The notes under the pieces: generated by a model
Database searches by the model: none
The model's input: only the letters and a program-made list of their open reading frames with translations
Told to the model about the DNA's origin: nothing
Origin: Spirochaetia bacterium
GTDB taxonomy: Bacteria > Spirochaetota > UBA4802 > UBA5550
Direction: 5' to 3'
Length of the DNA stretch: 6,028 nt
Assembly: GCA_031289575.1 (NCBI GenBank)
Contig: JAITPE010000249.1
Coordinates: 1 to 6,028, forward strand
Part shown: positions 1-6,028 of the stretch, piece after piece
Position numbering within the stretch: the first letter of the stretch is position 1
How the letters are laid out: every line of letters starts with the position of its first letter
Made by a program: the position numbers and the translations under genes

Positions 1-6
1 ATCTTT

Positions 7-579
7 TTATTTTTTTCTATAATCCTCTAAGACATATTCAAATTCAATATCTTCTTTATCTATTGTAGCGTAATTATTTTCATATTCCTCAACAATTTTT
101 CCCGTATCGACGTAAAAAATATCCATTTCAACCATGTTAGGCGGCATATTTTCATCTTCTTCATAATGACCGCCAAGATTACGTATGCCATCGGTAAAAG
201 ATTTAAAAACAAATTTTATTTGATCATTGTTATTTTCGAATACTTTCTTTGATTCATCAAAATTTATAATCACGGGATATTTTTTTGGCGTAATCTCTAT
301 ATGAAAATGATTTCTATAGGAAGACATGGTCAACCCATACTGATATAACCGTTTTCTATCCTTTAAGGAAATGCCGTATTTATATAAAAAAACATCATGT
401 ACCATCGTTGAAAACGTACCCGCCAAAAAATCATCATATGGATCATAACAATAATCTATTTTTAATAAATATGGATATGAAGATTTTAAGAAATCAGAAT
501 AATTAAGCATTATTTCTGTTTCTGAGATATTTTGCATATTATCTATTATTTTTGTCTTTATTTTTCTACGGTCTATCAT
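7..579 (-). CDS. Hypothetical protein, low-G+C orphan gene
   Basis: A complete reading frame of 190 codons (ATG at 577-579, TAA at 7-9). I do not recognise the family. The product looks soluble: no signal peptide, no membrane segment, no cysteine cluster; it is rich in Asp, Glu, Asn, Tyr and Lys. A central segment around residues 88-106 (HFHIEI then KYPVIINF) looks like adjacent beta strands, and the last 50 residues are strongly acidic. No purine-rich ribosome-binding site precedes the ATG; the next in-frame ATG (residue 15) has none either, so the start is uncertain. Base composition is striking: about 27% G+C by my count, against 40-48% on sampled stretches of the other genes. That suggests recent acquisition. 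It is transcribed away from the lipoprotein gene and nothing else in the window shares its composition. A small accessory role such as an immunity or phage-derived protein is possible, but this is only a guess from composition and size. Confidence 0.7.
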   Translation of the reverse strand: MIDRRKIKTKIIDNMQNISETEIMLNYSDFLKSSYPYLLKIDYCYDPYDDFLAGTFSTMVHDVFLYKYGISLKDRKRLYQYGLTMSSYRNHFHIEITPKKYPVIINFDESKKVFENNNDQIKFVFKSFTDGIRNLGGHYEEDENMPPNMVEMDIFYVDTGKIVEEYENNYATIDKEDIEFEYVLEDYRKK

Positions 580-614
580 TATAATAATATGGCATTATTT
601 AATAATTTCGTCAA
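578..614 (-). promoter_or_regulatory. Possible promoter of the low-G+C gene
   Basis: On the minus strand a TTGACG box (609-614) is followed after 19 bases by TATTAT (584-589), resembling -35 and -10 boxes with a slightly long spacer. A perfect TATAAT also lies at 578-583, but 25 bases from the -35 box and overlapping the ATG. If the 584-589 box were used, transcription would begin at or next to the start codon, giving a nearly leaderless message. That would agree with the lack of a ribosome-binding site. In sequence this A/T-rich, such boxes arise easily by chance. Confidence 0.25.
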
Positions 615-777
615 TAGTTTATTTGCCATTATTTTGAAAAAATGTTAAAAAGGAATTGAGCTTCGCTTGTTTTTCCGGCAATTTGTTGTTCTCCTAAAAA
701 TAAATTACTCTCAATTAAAGAATGCCGGTCTTTTTTACGATTAATACTATAGGGAATACAGCGGAAAGGAAAATTTC
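580..777. other. Divergent intergenic region with interleaved inverted repeats
   Basis: This is the only sizeable non-coding stretch. AATTGAG (654-660) is the exact reverse complement of CTCAATT (710-716), and CCGGCA (675-680) of TGCCGG (723-728). The two pairs interleave, so they could form a pseudoknot or compete. The second ends two bases before a run of six T (731-736), which would resemble an intrinsic terminator or attenuator on the plus strand, although the loop of 42 bases is long. A direct repeat CATTATTT occurs at 593-600 and 627-634. A TACTAT box at 745-750 could be a -10 element for the lipoprotein gene, but no good -35 box lies 16-18 bases upstream. No tRNA or recognisable small RNA was seen. 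Confidence 0.35.
765..770 (+). promoter_or_regulatory. Ribosome-binding site of the lipoprotein gene
   Basis: AAAGGA lies 7 bases before the ATG at 778-780. The spacing is normal, and it supports this ATG, which also places the signal peptide exactly at the N-terminus. Confidence 0.65.
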
Positions 778-1620
778 ATGAAAAAATCAGCAGTTCTTTT
801 TGCGCCGTTTTTATTGTTTTTGTTGTTTTTACTTTTTCAGTCATGCGGCACAGACTACCATGAAGATGCGGCGTCTTCAAAGACCCATTACGGGGCTGTA
901 AAAACAAAACCAGCGGAACCCGCTGCCGAAATAAAAAATACGGTTCAAATAGACCAAAGAGACGGCTTGGCAGCTTTTTTTATCCGCTGTGAGAGCGACC
1001 TTGAGAAGGCAGGGGCCGTGGTGGAAAAAAAGGAAATCATAAATAGCCTCTCGCACCTGCGTTTCATGGACACAGGCGGCGACAAATACTATCTTCTTGA
1101 GCGCGAAAATATATCGGAGATGATCGACGCTGTTACGCAAAAAATTTATTCGGATTACATTTTGGTAAGCCAAAACGGCACGGTCATTTACACAAAAACA
1201 AACAATTCCATTTTTTCTAAAAATATTAAAAGCCAGCCCGATGCCTTTATAAGCTGCTACGCCAAGAGCGCCTTTATATCGGATGTTTCAAAGCCGGCTG
1301 CCTATTCCGGAGAGGATGTCATTCTTTTTTCAAAAAAGATAAGCGGCGGCACGCTGATACTTCAGCTTGACATAAGCCGCCTTGGGAAAGTTATCGGCGA
1401 GCGGCAATTCATCATAGGGGCGGCGGACGGCCTTTACCGGATAGCAAAAGAGAGCGCGAAAATGGACGGCAGCTTTGAATTTTTTGACATGATAAACAAG
1501 GATGCTCTCTCAGCCGAAAAAAGCACAATGCTCATACCGGACAAAAATATATCGGGCAGGTTGTTCACCAAGGGCGGCATTTCATGGATTGTACTCAAGA
1601 ACGAGAAGGCGTTGAATTAA
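778..1620 (+). CDS. Lipoprotein with a Cache-like sensor domain
   Basis: A 280-residue protein starting with MKK, a hydrophobic run rich in Leu and Phe (residues 6-20), and a lipobox-like F-Q-S-C with the lipidated Cys at residue 23. The -3 Phe and -2 Gln depart from the classical lipobox but are tolerated in relaxed versions such as those of spirochaetes. Residues 24-58 form a low-complexity Ala/Lys/Pro linker. The remainder has the pattern of an extracytoplasmic Cache (PAS-like) sensor: a long helical segment (60-125), a strand pair around DYILVSQNGTVIYTK (127-140), and a second set around ISDVS...EDVILFSKKISGGTLILQLDISRL (167-202). In chemoreceptors and histidine kinases such a domain is followed by a membrane helix and an output module; here neither is present, so the domain is lipid-anchored and must act through a partner or as a binding protein. 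It is monocistronic in this window, and its stop is 6 bases from the convergent gene. The Cache assignment rests on motif resemblance only. Confidence 0.75.
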   Translation: MKKSAVLFAPFLLFLLFLLFQSCGTDYHEDAASSKTHYGAVKTKPAEPAAEIKNTVQIDQRDGLAAFFIRCESDLEKAGAVVEKKEIINSLSHLRFMDTGGDKYYLLERENISEMIDAVTQKIYSDYILVSQNGTVIYTKTNNSIFSKNIKSQPDAFISCYAKSAFISDVSKPAAYSGEDVILFSKKISGGTLILQLDISRLGKVIGERQFIIGAADGLYRIAKESAKMDGSFEFFDMINKDALSAEKSTMLIPDKNISGRLFTKGGISWIVLKNEKALN

Positions 1621-1634
1621 GCCGCCTTAGTTCT
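1598..1634. terminator. Hairpin at the convergent gene junction, possible bidirectional terminator
   Basis: AGAAC (1598-1602) and AAGGCG (1606-1611) are complementary to CGCCTT (1623-1628) and GTTCT (1630-1634). Together they form an 11-pair stem with a 3/1 internal loop and an 11-base terminal loop. It spans the stop codons of the lipoprotein gene (1618-1620) and of the convergent minus-strand gene (1627-1629). There is no T-run on either side, so it is not a canonical intrinsic terminator; it may still stop transcription or protect both 3' ends. Confidence 0.4.
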
Positions 1635-2901
1635 GCGGATAACTGGAGAGCACAATAAAGTCCGAAATCATGCCCAGAACGCTCTCGGGCAGTTCCGGAA
1701 ACGTGTAATCCTGTGACATGAACTTTGCGATTTTTTCAGAGAGTTCAATCAAGCGGGTATCATCAAAATAAGACAATCCGGCATGAATTATTCCCTGTAG
1801 CAGCGCCGGAAAAATAAGAGTGAGATCATCCGTGTTTCCCTGAATAAATTCCCTTATGCCGTTGTTCAAAAGAGTGTCTTTGTCCGCTCCGGAATCCTTT
1901 ATCATGGAAATAACAAGCTGTCCCGGCCTCATGTTGGCCAAATCCTGATTAGTAAAATTATTTTTCATGATGATTATAAGATCGGCGTTTCGGAGAATAT
2001 TTTCTTTTGTTGTCGCGAGCCCGTCCTCGCCTTCAAATTCAAGGAGTATGTTCTCATCGCCGTCGTATCCAAGAACCCTGCGGAATCCCGAGCGCAAAAA
2101 AAGGCGGGTCATCCGTATTACGCCGTTATCGACCCCGAGCACGCCTATATTGGTTTCATCCGGATTGAACCTGTGCTTGTGTACGCACTTGTTCACCAAA
2201 GAAAGTACGTATAGCGGCAGCTCGTCCAATTCCCTGATAATAAGCGGGGCGGGAAAACCGTCGAGCAGCTGCGAATAAAAAGACAGGCTCGCATCTTCAA
2301 CCTCAAGAATTCTCATGGCTTTAAAACCAACCGCCGAATTTCTCAGGTAGCGCAGGCAGTCTTCGGGCTGACTGTACTGGAAGCTCAATGGGATACAGTT
2401 CATTGCGGTGAATTTTTTCATGATGAGAGAATCCCTTTCGGCTATCGTGTATAGCTGGTATAGCTTCTTTTTTTTGCTGCCGCGGTCTGTTACGGCGCAG
2501 ACGTTCGCAGCCATGTTTTCTATTCCGCAATAATCATCAAGACCCTTTTCAATTTTGTCGTTTATAATTTCGGCCCCGCCAAGCACATTGATTTCGTAAT
2601 CCTGCGGGGTCTCAAACGGAAGCTTTCCGGATATTTCAAGCAAGCCGCCTGTGAGTGTTTTTTCAAGAGAGGAGTCTGTTGAAATAAATGTAAATTTATC
2701 GGAATTTTTTAATATCTCGACGCAGTTCAAGAATTCGCTGCTGTGCTGGTATATCAGCTCGCAGACATACGCGTTTTCATATTCTGTGGATTCGTAAAGG
2801 CTCATGCTCTTTAGCACGCAGCCGCTCTCATTGAATTTGTCAACAAGCTGTGAAAGGGCGCTTTTTTTGAGAGCTACAGTCACCTCGGATACAAGTTTCA
2901 T
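1627..2901 (-). CDS. ACT domain plus degenerate malic-enzyme-like protein (probable pseudoenzyme)
   Basis: 424 residues in a cytosolic protein. Residues 1-75 have an ACT-like pattern (SEVTVALKKSALSQLV, then a Gly-Cys turn and strands), a domain that usually binds amino acids or other small ligands. From residue 82 on it follows malic enzyme: GGLLEISGKLPFETPQDY (85-102), VCAVTD (134-139), a segment matching the EGKALLFK region (154-162), the E-D pair of the metal site (202-203), a Rossmann domain from 251, and the C-terminal FPALLQG (364-370), which matches the malic-enzyme FPG..RGA motif. Key residues are changed. By my hand alignment the catalytic Tyr becomes Val106, the catalytic Lys becomes Asp157, the HDDQHGT segment becomes IRELDEL (222-228), and the GAGAAG dinucleotide loop becomes GVDNGV (256-261). 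Oxidative decarboxylation of malate is therefore unlikely; a ligand-sensing or regulatory role is my inference. The ATG overlaps the upstream stop by 4 bases, and AGGA lies 9 bases before it. It is the last gene of the operon. Confidence 0.75.
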   Translation of the reverse strand: MKLVSEVTVALKKSALSQLVDKFNESGCVLKSMSLYESTEYENAYVCELIYQHSSEFLNCVEILKNSDKFTFISTDSSLEKTLTGGLLEISGKLPFETPQDYEINVLGGAEIINDKIEKGLDDYCGIENMAANVCAVTDRGSKKKKLYQLYTIAERDSLIMKKFTAMNCIPLSFQYSQPEDCLRYLRNSAVGFKAMRILEVEDASLSFYSQLLDGFPAPLIIRELDELPLYVLSLVNKCVHKHRFNPDETNIGVLGVDNGVIRMTRLFLRSGFRRVLGYDGDENILLEFEGEDGLATTKENILRNADLIIIMKNNFTNQDLANMRPGQLVISMIKDSGADKDTLLNNGIREFIQGNTDDLTLIFPALLQGIIHAGLSYFDDTRLIELSEKIAKFMSQDYTFPELPESVLGMISDFIVLSSYPQN

Positions 2902-3473
2902 TCATTACCATCCTGCATGAGCATTGCGCGGTATTTTTTGCCTATAGCCCCGGCAGTGCGCAGCGCCTCTTTTGGCGTTCCGTCCATTTCATCAGAACCT
3001 TTTAAAAAAATAAATTCTTTTTCGTCAAAAGAAGCATTGAGAGTATTAAAAAAATGTCTGATGCCTATGCGCAGCCCGTCAAAGGTTCCCTCATAAGCGG
3101 AACCTGCCGCGGCCATAAAAAAAGCGGCCTTTGGCTTAACAAGCCCCTTCCGTTCCCATATAAATTGGCAGCGGTCAATGAATGCCTTGAGCGGCGAGGA
3201 AAGCCCGGAAAAATATACCGGCGACGAAACTGTCACAAGCGAACATGTCATCAGCGTTTCATAAAGGGCGTTCATGCCGTCGTCATTAACGCAGCGCTCG
3301 TTGCTTTTGCAAAACGAGCAGGCGGTGCAGGGCAAAACGCCGGAAAAGTACGGATTGAATTCCATAATCCTGAGCCCTGTTTCTTTCAAAGGAGCAAGCA
3401 GCGCATCATGAATGCTTGAGGAAAAGCCTTCACTCCTTGGGCTGCCGTACAGAGAAAACACATCCGCGTTCAC
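2898..3473 (-). CDS. Iron-sulfur-flavoprotein-like NAD(P)H-dependent FMN reductase family protein
   Basis: 191 residues with a flavodoxin-like fold. An N-terminal strand runs into the FMN phosphate loop GSPRSEGFS (10-18). A compact cysteine motif follows: C49, C52, C55 and C61 (C-x2-C-x2-C-x5-C), then a conserved-looking D-D-G-M turn. Next comes SPVYFSGLSSPLKAFIDR (84-101), the typical second flavin-contacting loop of this family. In iron-sulfur flavoproteins this four-Cys spacing ligates a 4Fe-4S cluster beside FMN and mediates one- to two-electron transfer; other members with similar cysteines lack a proven cluster. Length is usual for the family, and no signal peptide is present, so it is cytosolic. 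The start is a GTG (3471-3473) overlapping the upstream TGA by 4 bases, with GGAAG 6 bases before it. The frame has no better ATG near the fold's first strand. The physiological partner is unknown; the family often reduces quinones, metals or aromatic compounds. Confidence 0.85.
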   Translation of the reverse strand: MNADVFSLYGSPRSEGFSSSIHDALLAPLKETGLRIMEFNPYFSGVLPCTACSFCKSNERCVNDDGMNALYETLMTCSLVTVSSPVYFSGLSSPLKAFIDRCQFIWERKGLVKPKAAFFMAAAGSAYEGTFDGLRIGIRHFFNTLNASFDEKEFIFLKGSDEMDGTPKEALRTAGAIGKKYRAMLMQDGNE

Positions 3474-4498
3474 TGCGCTCTTCCGGCTTTATACAGTCTT
3501 TCAAATTCCTTGATGTACAGCCCGCAAATGGCCTCGTTATCTATCATGAGACAGTTTTCGTCGTTGCGGCGGCTCGCGTTTTTTGAAAAATTATAAGAGC
3601 CGGTTATAAGGCGGTAATCATCTATAATAATTACCTTGTGGTGCATGGCGTACTTGTTGCTGTCCAATTTAACCGGTATGCCTTCAACTTTCATTTTTAT
3701 AAATTCCGAGTCTTTTGATTTTGCGCCGCGCGTTTCAAAAAGTCCGGATACGGCAACGCCTTCCTTAAATTTTTTAATCATGGCTTCGCCTATCTCGTCG
3801 CTTGTAAATGAGAAGGCCATAAAGCGGATGGATTTTTTTGCCTTTTTAATCCGGCCTATGATTATGTTTTCGACATCGTCCTCGGGCGCGAAATAGGCGT
3901 TTATATCGGTATCGCCTATCTTCACATAATATTTTTTCCCTATGCCGCCGAAAGGGCCGGGCTCGTTCTTGTTGCCGAAGATTCCCAGTTCGAACATCTC
4001 GTTAAATTCTTCTGTAAAAATAGACGCGAGTTCGGGCGAATGTATTAAAATAGCGTTATTGTTGTTTCTATTCTCACCGTTTGCCGTGACATTGTAAGAG
4101 CCTGTCCATACTTTTTCATTGTCGATAATGGCAAACTTATTGTGCATAAGTTCTCTCCGCCTGTCGGATTCCACCGGAATGCCGGCGGAGAGCATTTGTG
4201 ATATTTGTGTATTGTTGTAATTTGAGTCATCGGTGACAATGCGGACATTGACTCCGCGTTTTTTTGCCGCCACAAGAGCCTGCGTTACCGGAACCGAATC
4301 AATATCGTAAAACGCCGCAAAGAACGATGTCTTTGCGCCGTTAATGGCCTTGACGAGAGCTTTTTCCGGAGTCTCGCTTGTTACGCCTGTTTTTGAATTT
4401 GGATGATTAAAAAAAACCTGCCACCAGCCGTCGCCCAGAGCATGAAAGGAAAAAAGGAAGAGAAAAAAAAGCGGAATTATGATGCGTGTAATTTTCAT
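3470..4498 (-). CDS. Secreted phospholipase D-like protein with two HKD motifs
   Basis: 342 residues. A signal peptide is clear: MKITR, a Phe/Leu-rich core (6-17), and a plausible signal peptidase cut after A-L-G (20-22). The mature part carries two tandem phospholipase D domains. The first has H119, K121 and D126 (MHNKFAIID) followed by TGSYN (132-136); the second has H286, K288 and D293 (MHHKVIIID) followed by TGSYN (299-303). Each begins with a helix-strand unit (AFYDID at 62-67; FMAFSFTSDE at 226-235). Both HxK(x)4D motifs are intact, so the two halves should form one active site that attacks phosphodiester bonds through a phosphohistidine. The substrate could be phospholipid, cardiolipin or nucleic acid, since secreted family members include lipases and endonucleases, and the sequence does not decide. 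An Asn-rich stretch after the first motif (142-148) is unusual. The ATG overlaps the upstream stop by 4 bases, with GGAG (4507-4510) 8 bases before it. It is exported, so it acts in the periplasm or outside the cell. Confidence 0.92.
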   Translation of the reverse strand: MKITRIIIPLFFLFLFSFHALGDGWWQVFFNHPNSKTGVTSETPEKALVKAINGAKTSFFAAFYDIDSVPVTQALVAAKKRGVNVRIVTDDSNYNNTQISQMLSAGIPVESDRRRELMHNKFAIIDNEKVWTGSYNVTANGENRNNNNAILIHSPELASIFTEEFNEMFELGIFGNKNEPGPFGGIGKKYYVKIGDTDINAYFAPEDDVENIIIGRIKKAKKSIRFMAFSFTSDEIGEAMIKKFKEGVAVSGLFETRGAKSKDSEFIKMKVEGIPVKLDSNKYAMHHKVIIIDDYRLITGSYNFSKNASRRNDENCLMIDNEAICGLYIKEFERLYKAGRAQ

Positions 4499-5427
4499 TG
4501 GGCCAGCTCCATACCTTTATTTTTAAGTTTTTCTTCATAGGCCGTAATAATATCAACATCGCTGCTCCCGAGAAGAAGCATTTTAACTTTCATTACAAGG
4601 GCCTCAAAAGAATAGAGCCTGGATGAGTTACTCTCATTTTCAATCAATTCATTTATTTCATTATCATTGCGCAAAAGAAGCTGAAGATAAAAATTGCTGA
4701 GCAGCTTCAATGTCTGCAGCCCGTCCTTGTTTCGGGCAGCGACATTGGGATCATTGAGATAGATATCTATATAGCGGATTATCGCTTCCAAATCAATGGG
4801 CGTCAATTCAAAATCAAGAATAAGCTGATTGAGGTTGGCTATATCCATTGAGCGCAAATGTGAGGCCGTAAGAAAAACCGGATTCTGAGACAAAATATTA
4901 AGATTGTAAAAATGATCACCGGTATCTTTTTCCTCTTCCTCAATGTGTGTTTCTTTTTGAGCGGTGCGGATTATGTTCTCGGCATGGTAGCGGCGTTTTA
5001 TGATATACAGGTCGTTATCGCTTACACTGTTATCAATCAGCAGCCAGTCGGGAACTGTTTTAGCGTCGATTTCTTTCATCATAACAGAAAGACTTGTTTT
5101 GTTTACGATTCTCACCGGTACAAGATCAAGCTTTATGCCTGTGGCGGCAAAGGCATAGCGCGTTATTTTGTCTCCTTTTTCACGGTAGGGTATAATCATG
5201 GAACCGTTTCTGATTTTTAAAAGATGGTATTCCTTTGAATAGTCACGGCTGATTTTAAAATTTTCCCCGATAAATATTATTATTGGAAGGCTGTATGTTA
5301 ATTTTGGTGAGTTTTCATGAATGTCAACAGAGTTGCCTTTTTCATCAAAAACAATGAACTGCCAACTGCTCGGCATAATCTTTATGGTATAGCCGGCCGG
5401 AGTACTTTCCTTTATAAAGAAATACAT
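4495..5427 (-). CDS. Hypothetical protein, two-part architecture
   Basis: 310 residues, not recognised. Residues 1-125 look beta-rich, with alternating hydrophobic strands (YTIKIM, WQFIVFDEKG, LPIIIFIG). Residues 126-155 resemble a helix-turn-helix-like or alpha/beta segment, and a highly charged linker follows (about 156-171, with EEEEKD). The C-terminal 140 residues appear entirely helical, with Leu/Ile-rich amphipathic repeats (LNQLILDFELTPIDLEA, then LKLLSNFYLQLLL) and a final Lys/Glu helix. There is no signal peptide despite the aromatic N-terminus (MYFFIK), and no membrane-spanning run. The start is an ATG with GGAG (5437-5440) 9 bases upstream, lying inside the end of the preceding gene; 4 bases separate the two genes. 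Its stop overlaps the start of the phospholipase D-like gene, so the two are likely co-translated. A cytosolic scaffold or regulatory protein is one reading, but nothing proves it. Confidence 0.75.
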   Translation of the reverse strand: MYFFIKESTPAGYTIKIMPSSWQFIVFDEKGNSVDIHENSPKLTYSLPIIIFIGENFKISRDYSKEYHLLKIRNGSMIIPYREKGDKITRYAFAATGIKLDLVPVRIVNKTSLSVMMKEIDAKTVPDWLLIDNSVSDNDLYIIKRRYHAENIIRTAQKETHIEEEEKDTGDHFYNLNILSQNPVFLTASHLRSMDIANLNQLILDFELTPIDLEAIIRYIDIYLNDPNVAARNKDGLQTLKLLSNFYLQLLLRNDNEINELIENESNSSRLYSFEALVMKVKMLLLGSSDVDIITAYEEKLKNKGMELAQ

Positions 5428-5431
5428 CCGC

Positions 5432-6028
5432 TCAATCTCCGGCCGGGAAAGCTATTTGAGCGCGTTTTCTGAAACGCTCAATCTCATTCTGAAATAAATC
5501 GCTTACAGTCTTAAGTTCCGGAAAGCTCTTTATTATAAAGAGCTGTTTCAGCAGATCCCTTGCAAGCGAATCGTCCTTAAGTATAACCATTTGCTTGGTG
5601 TTGCCGGTGAATATTTCATCGTGATTATTGAAATGTTCTTTGATTATATCTCCGATGCTTTCATCAATATTTTTGATAGGCCGCCCTGTGCGCCTTTGTA
5701 TATTTTTGAGAGAAAGAGCCACGAGAGTAATCACCTTGCGTTTTTTATCGGCGTCTAAGTCTGTTCTCATCTTTTCAAAACCGCTGATTATGGCCTTATT
5801 TTTGCTGATGGCCGTGTTGCGCATTTCAAGCCTTATTTCATGCGGAACCTTTGCAAAATCATTTGGATGATTCGGATGGAAATTCTTCATATAAGTTTTT
5901 GAAAACATGATAGCGCCCGCGAAAGATTTATCAACAGACTCTCCGTTGATTATTGAGCGGAGAGTCGCTATATTGATTTCTTTCAGCGAAGACAGTGAGG
6001 CTATTTCGGGCGGCATGTCCAATCTGTC
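5432..6028 (-). CDS. Hypothetical protein, 5' end beyond the window
   Basis: The frame stays open to the right edge and ends with TGA at 5432-5434. Possible starts inside the window are a TTG at 6020-6022 and an ATG at 6014-6016. Neither shows a purine-rich ribosome-binding site in the bases available, so the true start probably lies outside and this is the C-terminal part of a longer protein. About 198 residues are visible. I do not recognise the family. The visible part is mostly helical and basic in its middle (DADKKRKVITLVALSLKN, then RRTGRP), has no membrane segment, and contains a His/Pro/Asn-rich turn (NFHPNHPND, about residue 47-55 counted from the TTG). It is the first visible gene of the minus-strand operon, 4 bases before the next gene. 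Confidence 0.65.
   Translation of the reverse strand, partial: DRLDMPPEIASLSSLKEINIATLRSIINGESVDKSFAGAIMFSKTYMKNFHPNHPNDFAKVPHEIRLEMRNTAISKNKAIISGFEKMRTDLDADKKRKVITLVALSLKNIQRRTGRPIKNIDESIGDIIKEHFNNHDEIFTGNTKQMVILKDDSLARDLLKQLFIIKSFPELKTVSDLFQNEIERFRKRAQIAFPAGD

Noticed and set aside
593..634. Two copies of CATTATTT as an operator or repeat array
   Set aside because: Two short A/T-rich copies in an A/T-rich spacer are expected by chance; no further copies or regular spacing. No CRISPR-like array is present anywhere.
646..676. Imperfect hairpin on the minus strand (GGAA...TTCC followed by T's) as a terminator
   Set aside because: The stem is only a few interrupted pairs and there is no minus-strand gene just upstream for it to terminate.
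742..754. TAATACTATAGGG, resembling a T7 phage promoter
   Set aside because: The middle part of the T7 consensus is missing, so the spacing is wrong; the similarity is coincidental.
877..1173. Minus-strand frame of 98 codons inside the lipoprotein gene
   Set aside because: It lies wholly antisense to a gene with a clear signal peptide and domain pattern, and shows no domain of its own.
3054..3419. Plus-strand frame of 121 codons opposite the flavoprotein gene
   Set aside because: The minus-strand product has unmistakable flavin-loop and cysteine motifs; the plus-strand product resembles nothing.
4045..4275. Minus-strand frame of 76 codons in another frame of the phospholipase D-like gene
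   Set aside because: It overlaps the first HKD domain and has no support of its own.

Overview
The window is bacterial. Coding density is high, four minus-strand genes sit end to end with 4-base stop/start overlaps, and Shine-Dalgarno-like GGAG/AGGA motifs precede most starts. A lipoprotein signal and a secreted phospholipase D-like protein point to a cell with exported proteins, most likely a diderm. The lipobox of the lipoprotein is relaxed (F-Q-S-C rather than L-A-G-C), as is common in spirochaetes. I therefore favour a spirochaete or a similar host lineage, but only weakly; nothing here fixes the taxon.

Layout. (1) Bases 7-579, minus strand: an orphan hypothetical gene of about 27% G+C, far below the 40-48% I count on sampled stretches of the rest, so probably acquired. 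(2) Bases 580-777: a 198-base divergent intergenic region with two interleaved inverted repeats, a T-run and weak promoter-like motifs. (3) Bases 778-1620, plus strand: a lipoprotein whose exported part looks like a Cache-type sensor domain. (4) Bases 1598-1634: a hairpin-forming inverted repeat across the junction of two convergent genes only 6 bases apart. (5) Bases 1627 to the right edge: a minus-strand operon. In transcription order it holds an unrecognised gene running off the right edge, an unrecognised 310-residue protein, a secreted two-HKD phospholipase D-like protein, an iron-sulfur-flavoprotein-like protein (GTG start), and an ACT-domain protein fused to a degenerate malic-enzyme fold.

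How the genes relate. The operon genes are so tightly packed (gap of 4 bases, then three successive 4-base overlaps) that they must be co-transcribed and are probably translationally coupled, but their predicted roles (secreted phosphodiesterase, cytosolic redox flavoprotein, ligand-binding pseudoenzyme) do not form a pathway I recognise. The most interesting item is the last gene: its sequence follows malic enzyme almost from end to end, yet the catalytic Tyr and Lys, one metal-ligand Asp region and the glycine-rich dinucleotide loop are all replaced. With its N-terminal ACT-like domain, it may be a sensor or regulator rather than an enzyme.
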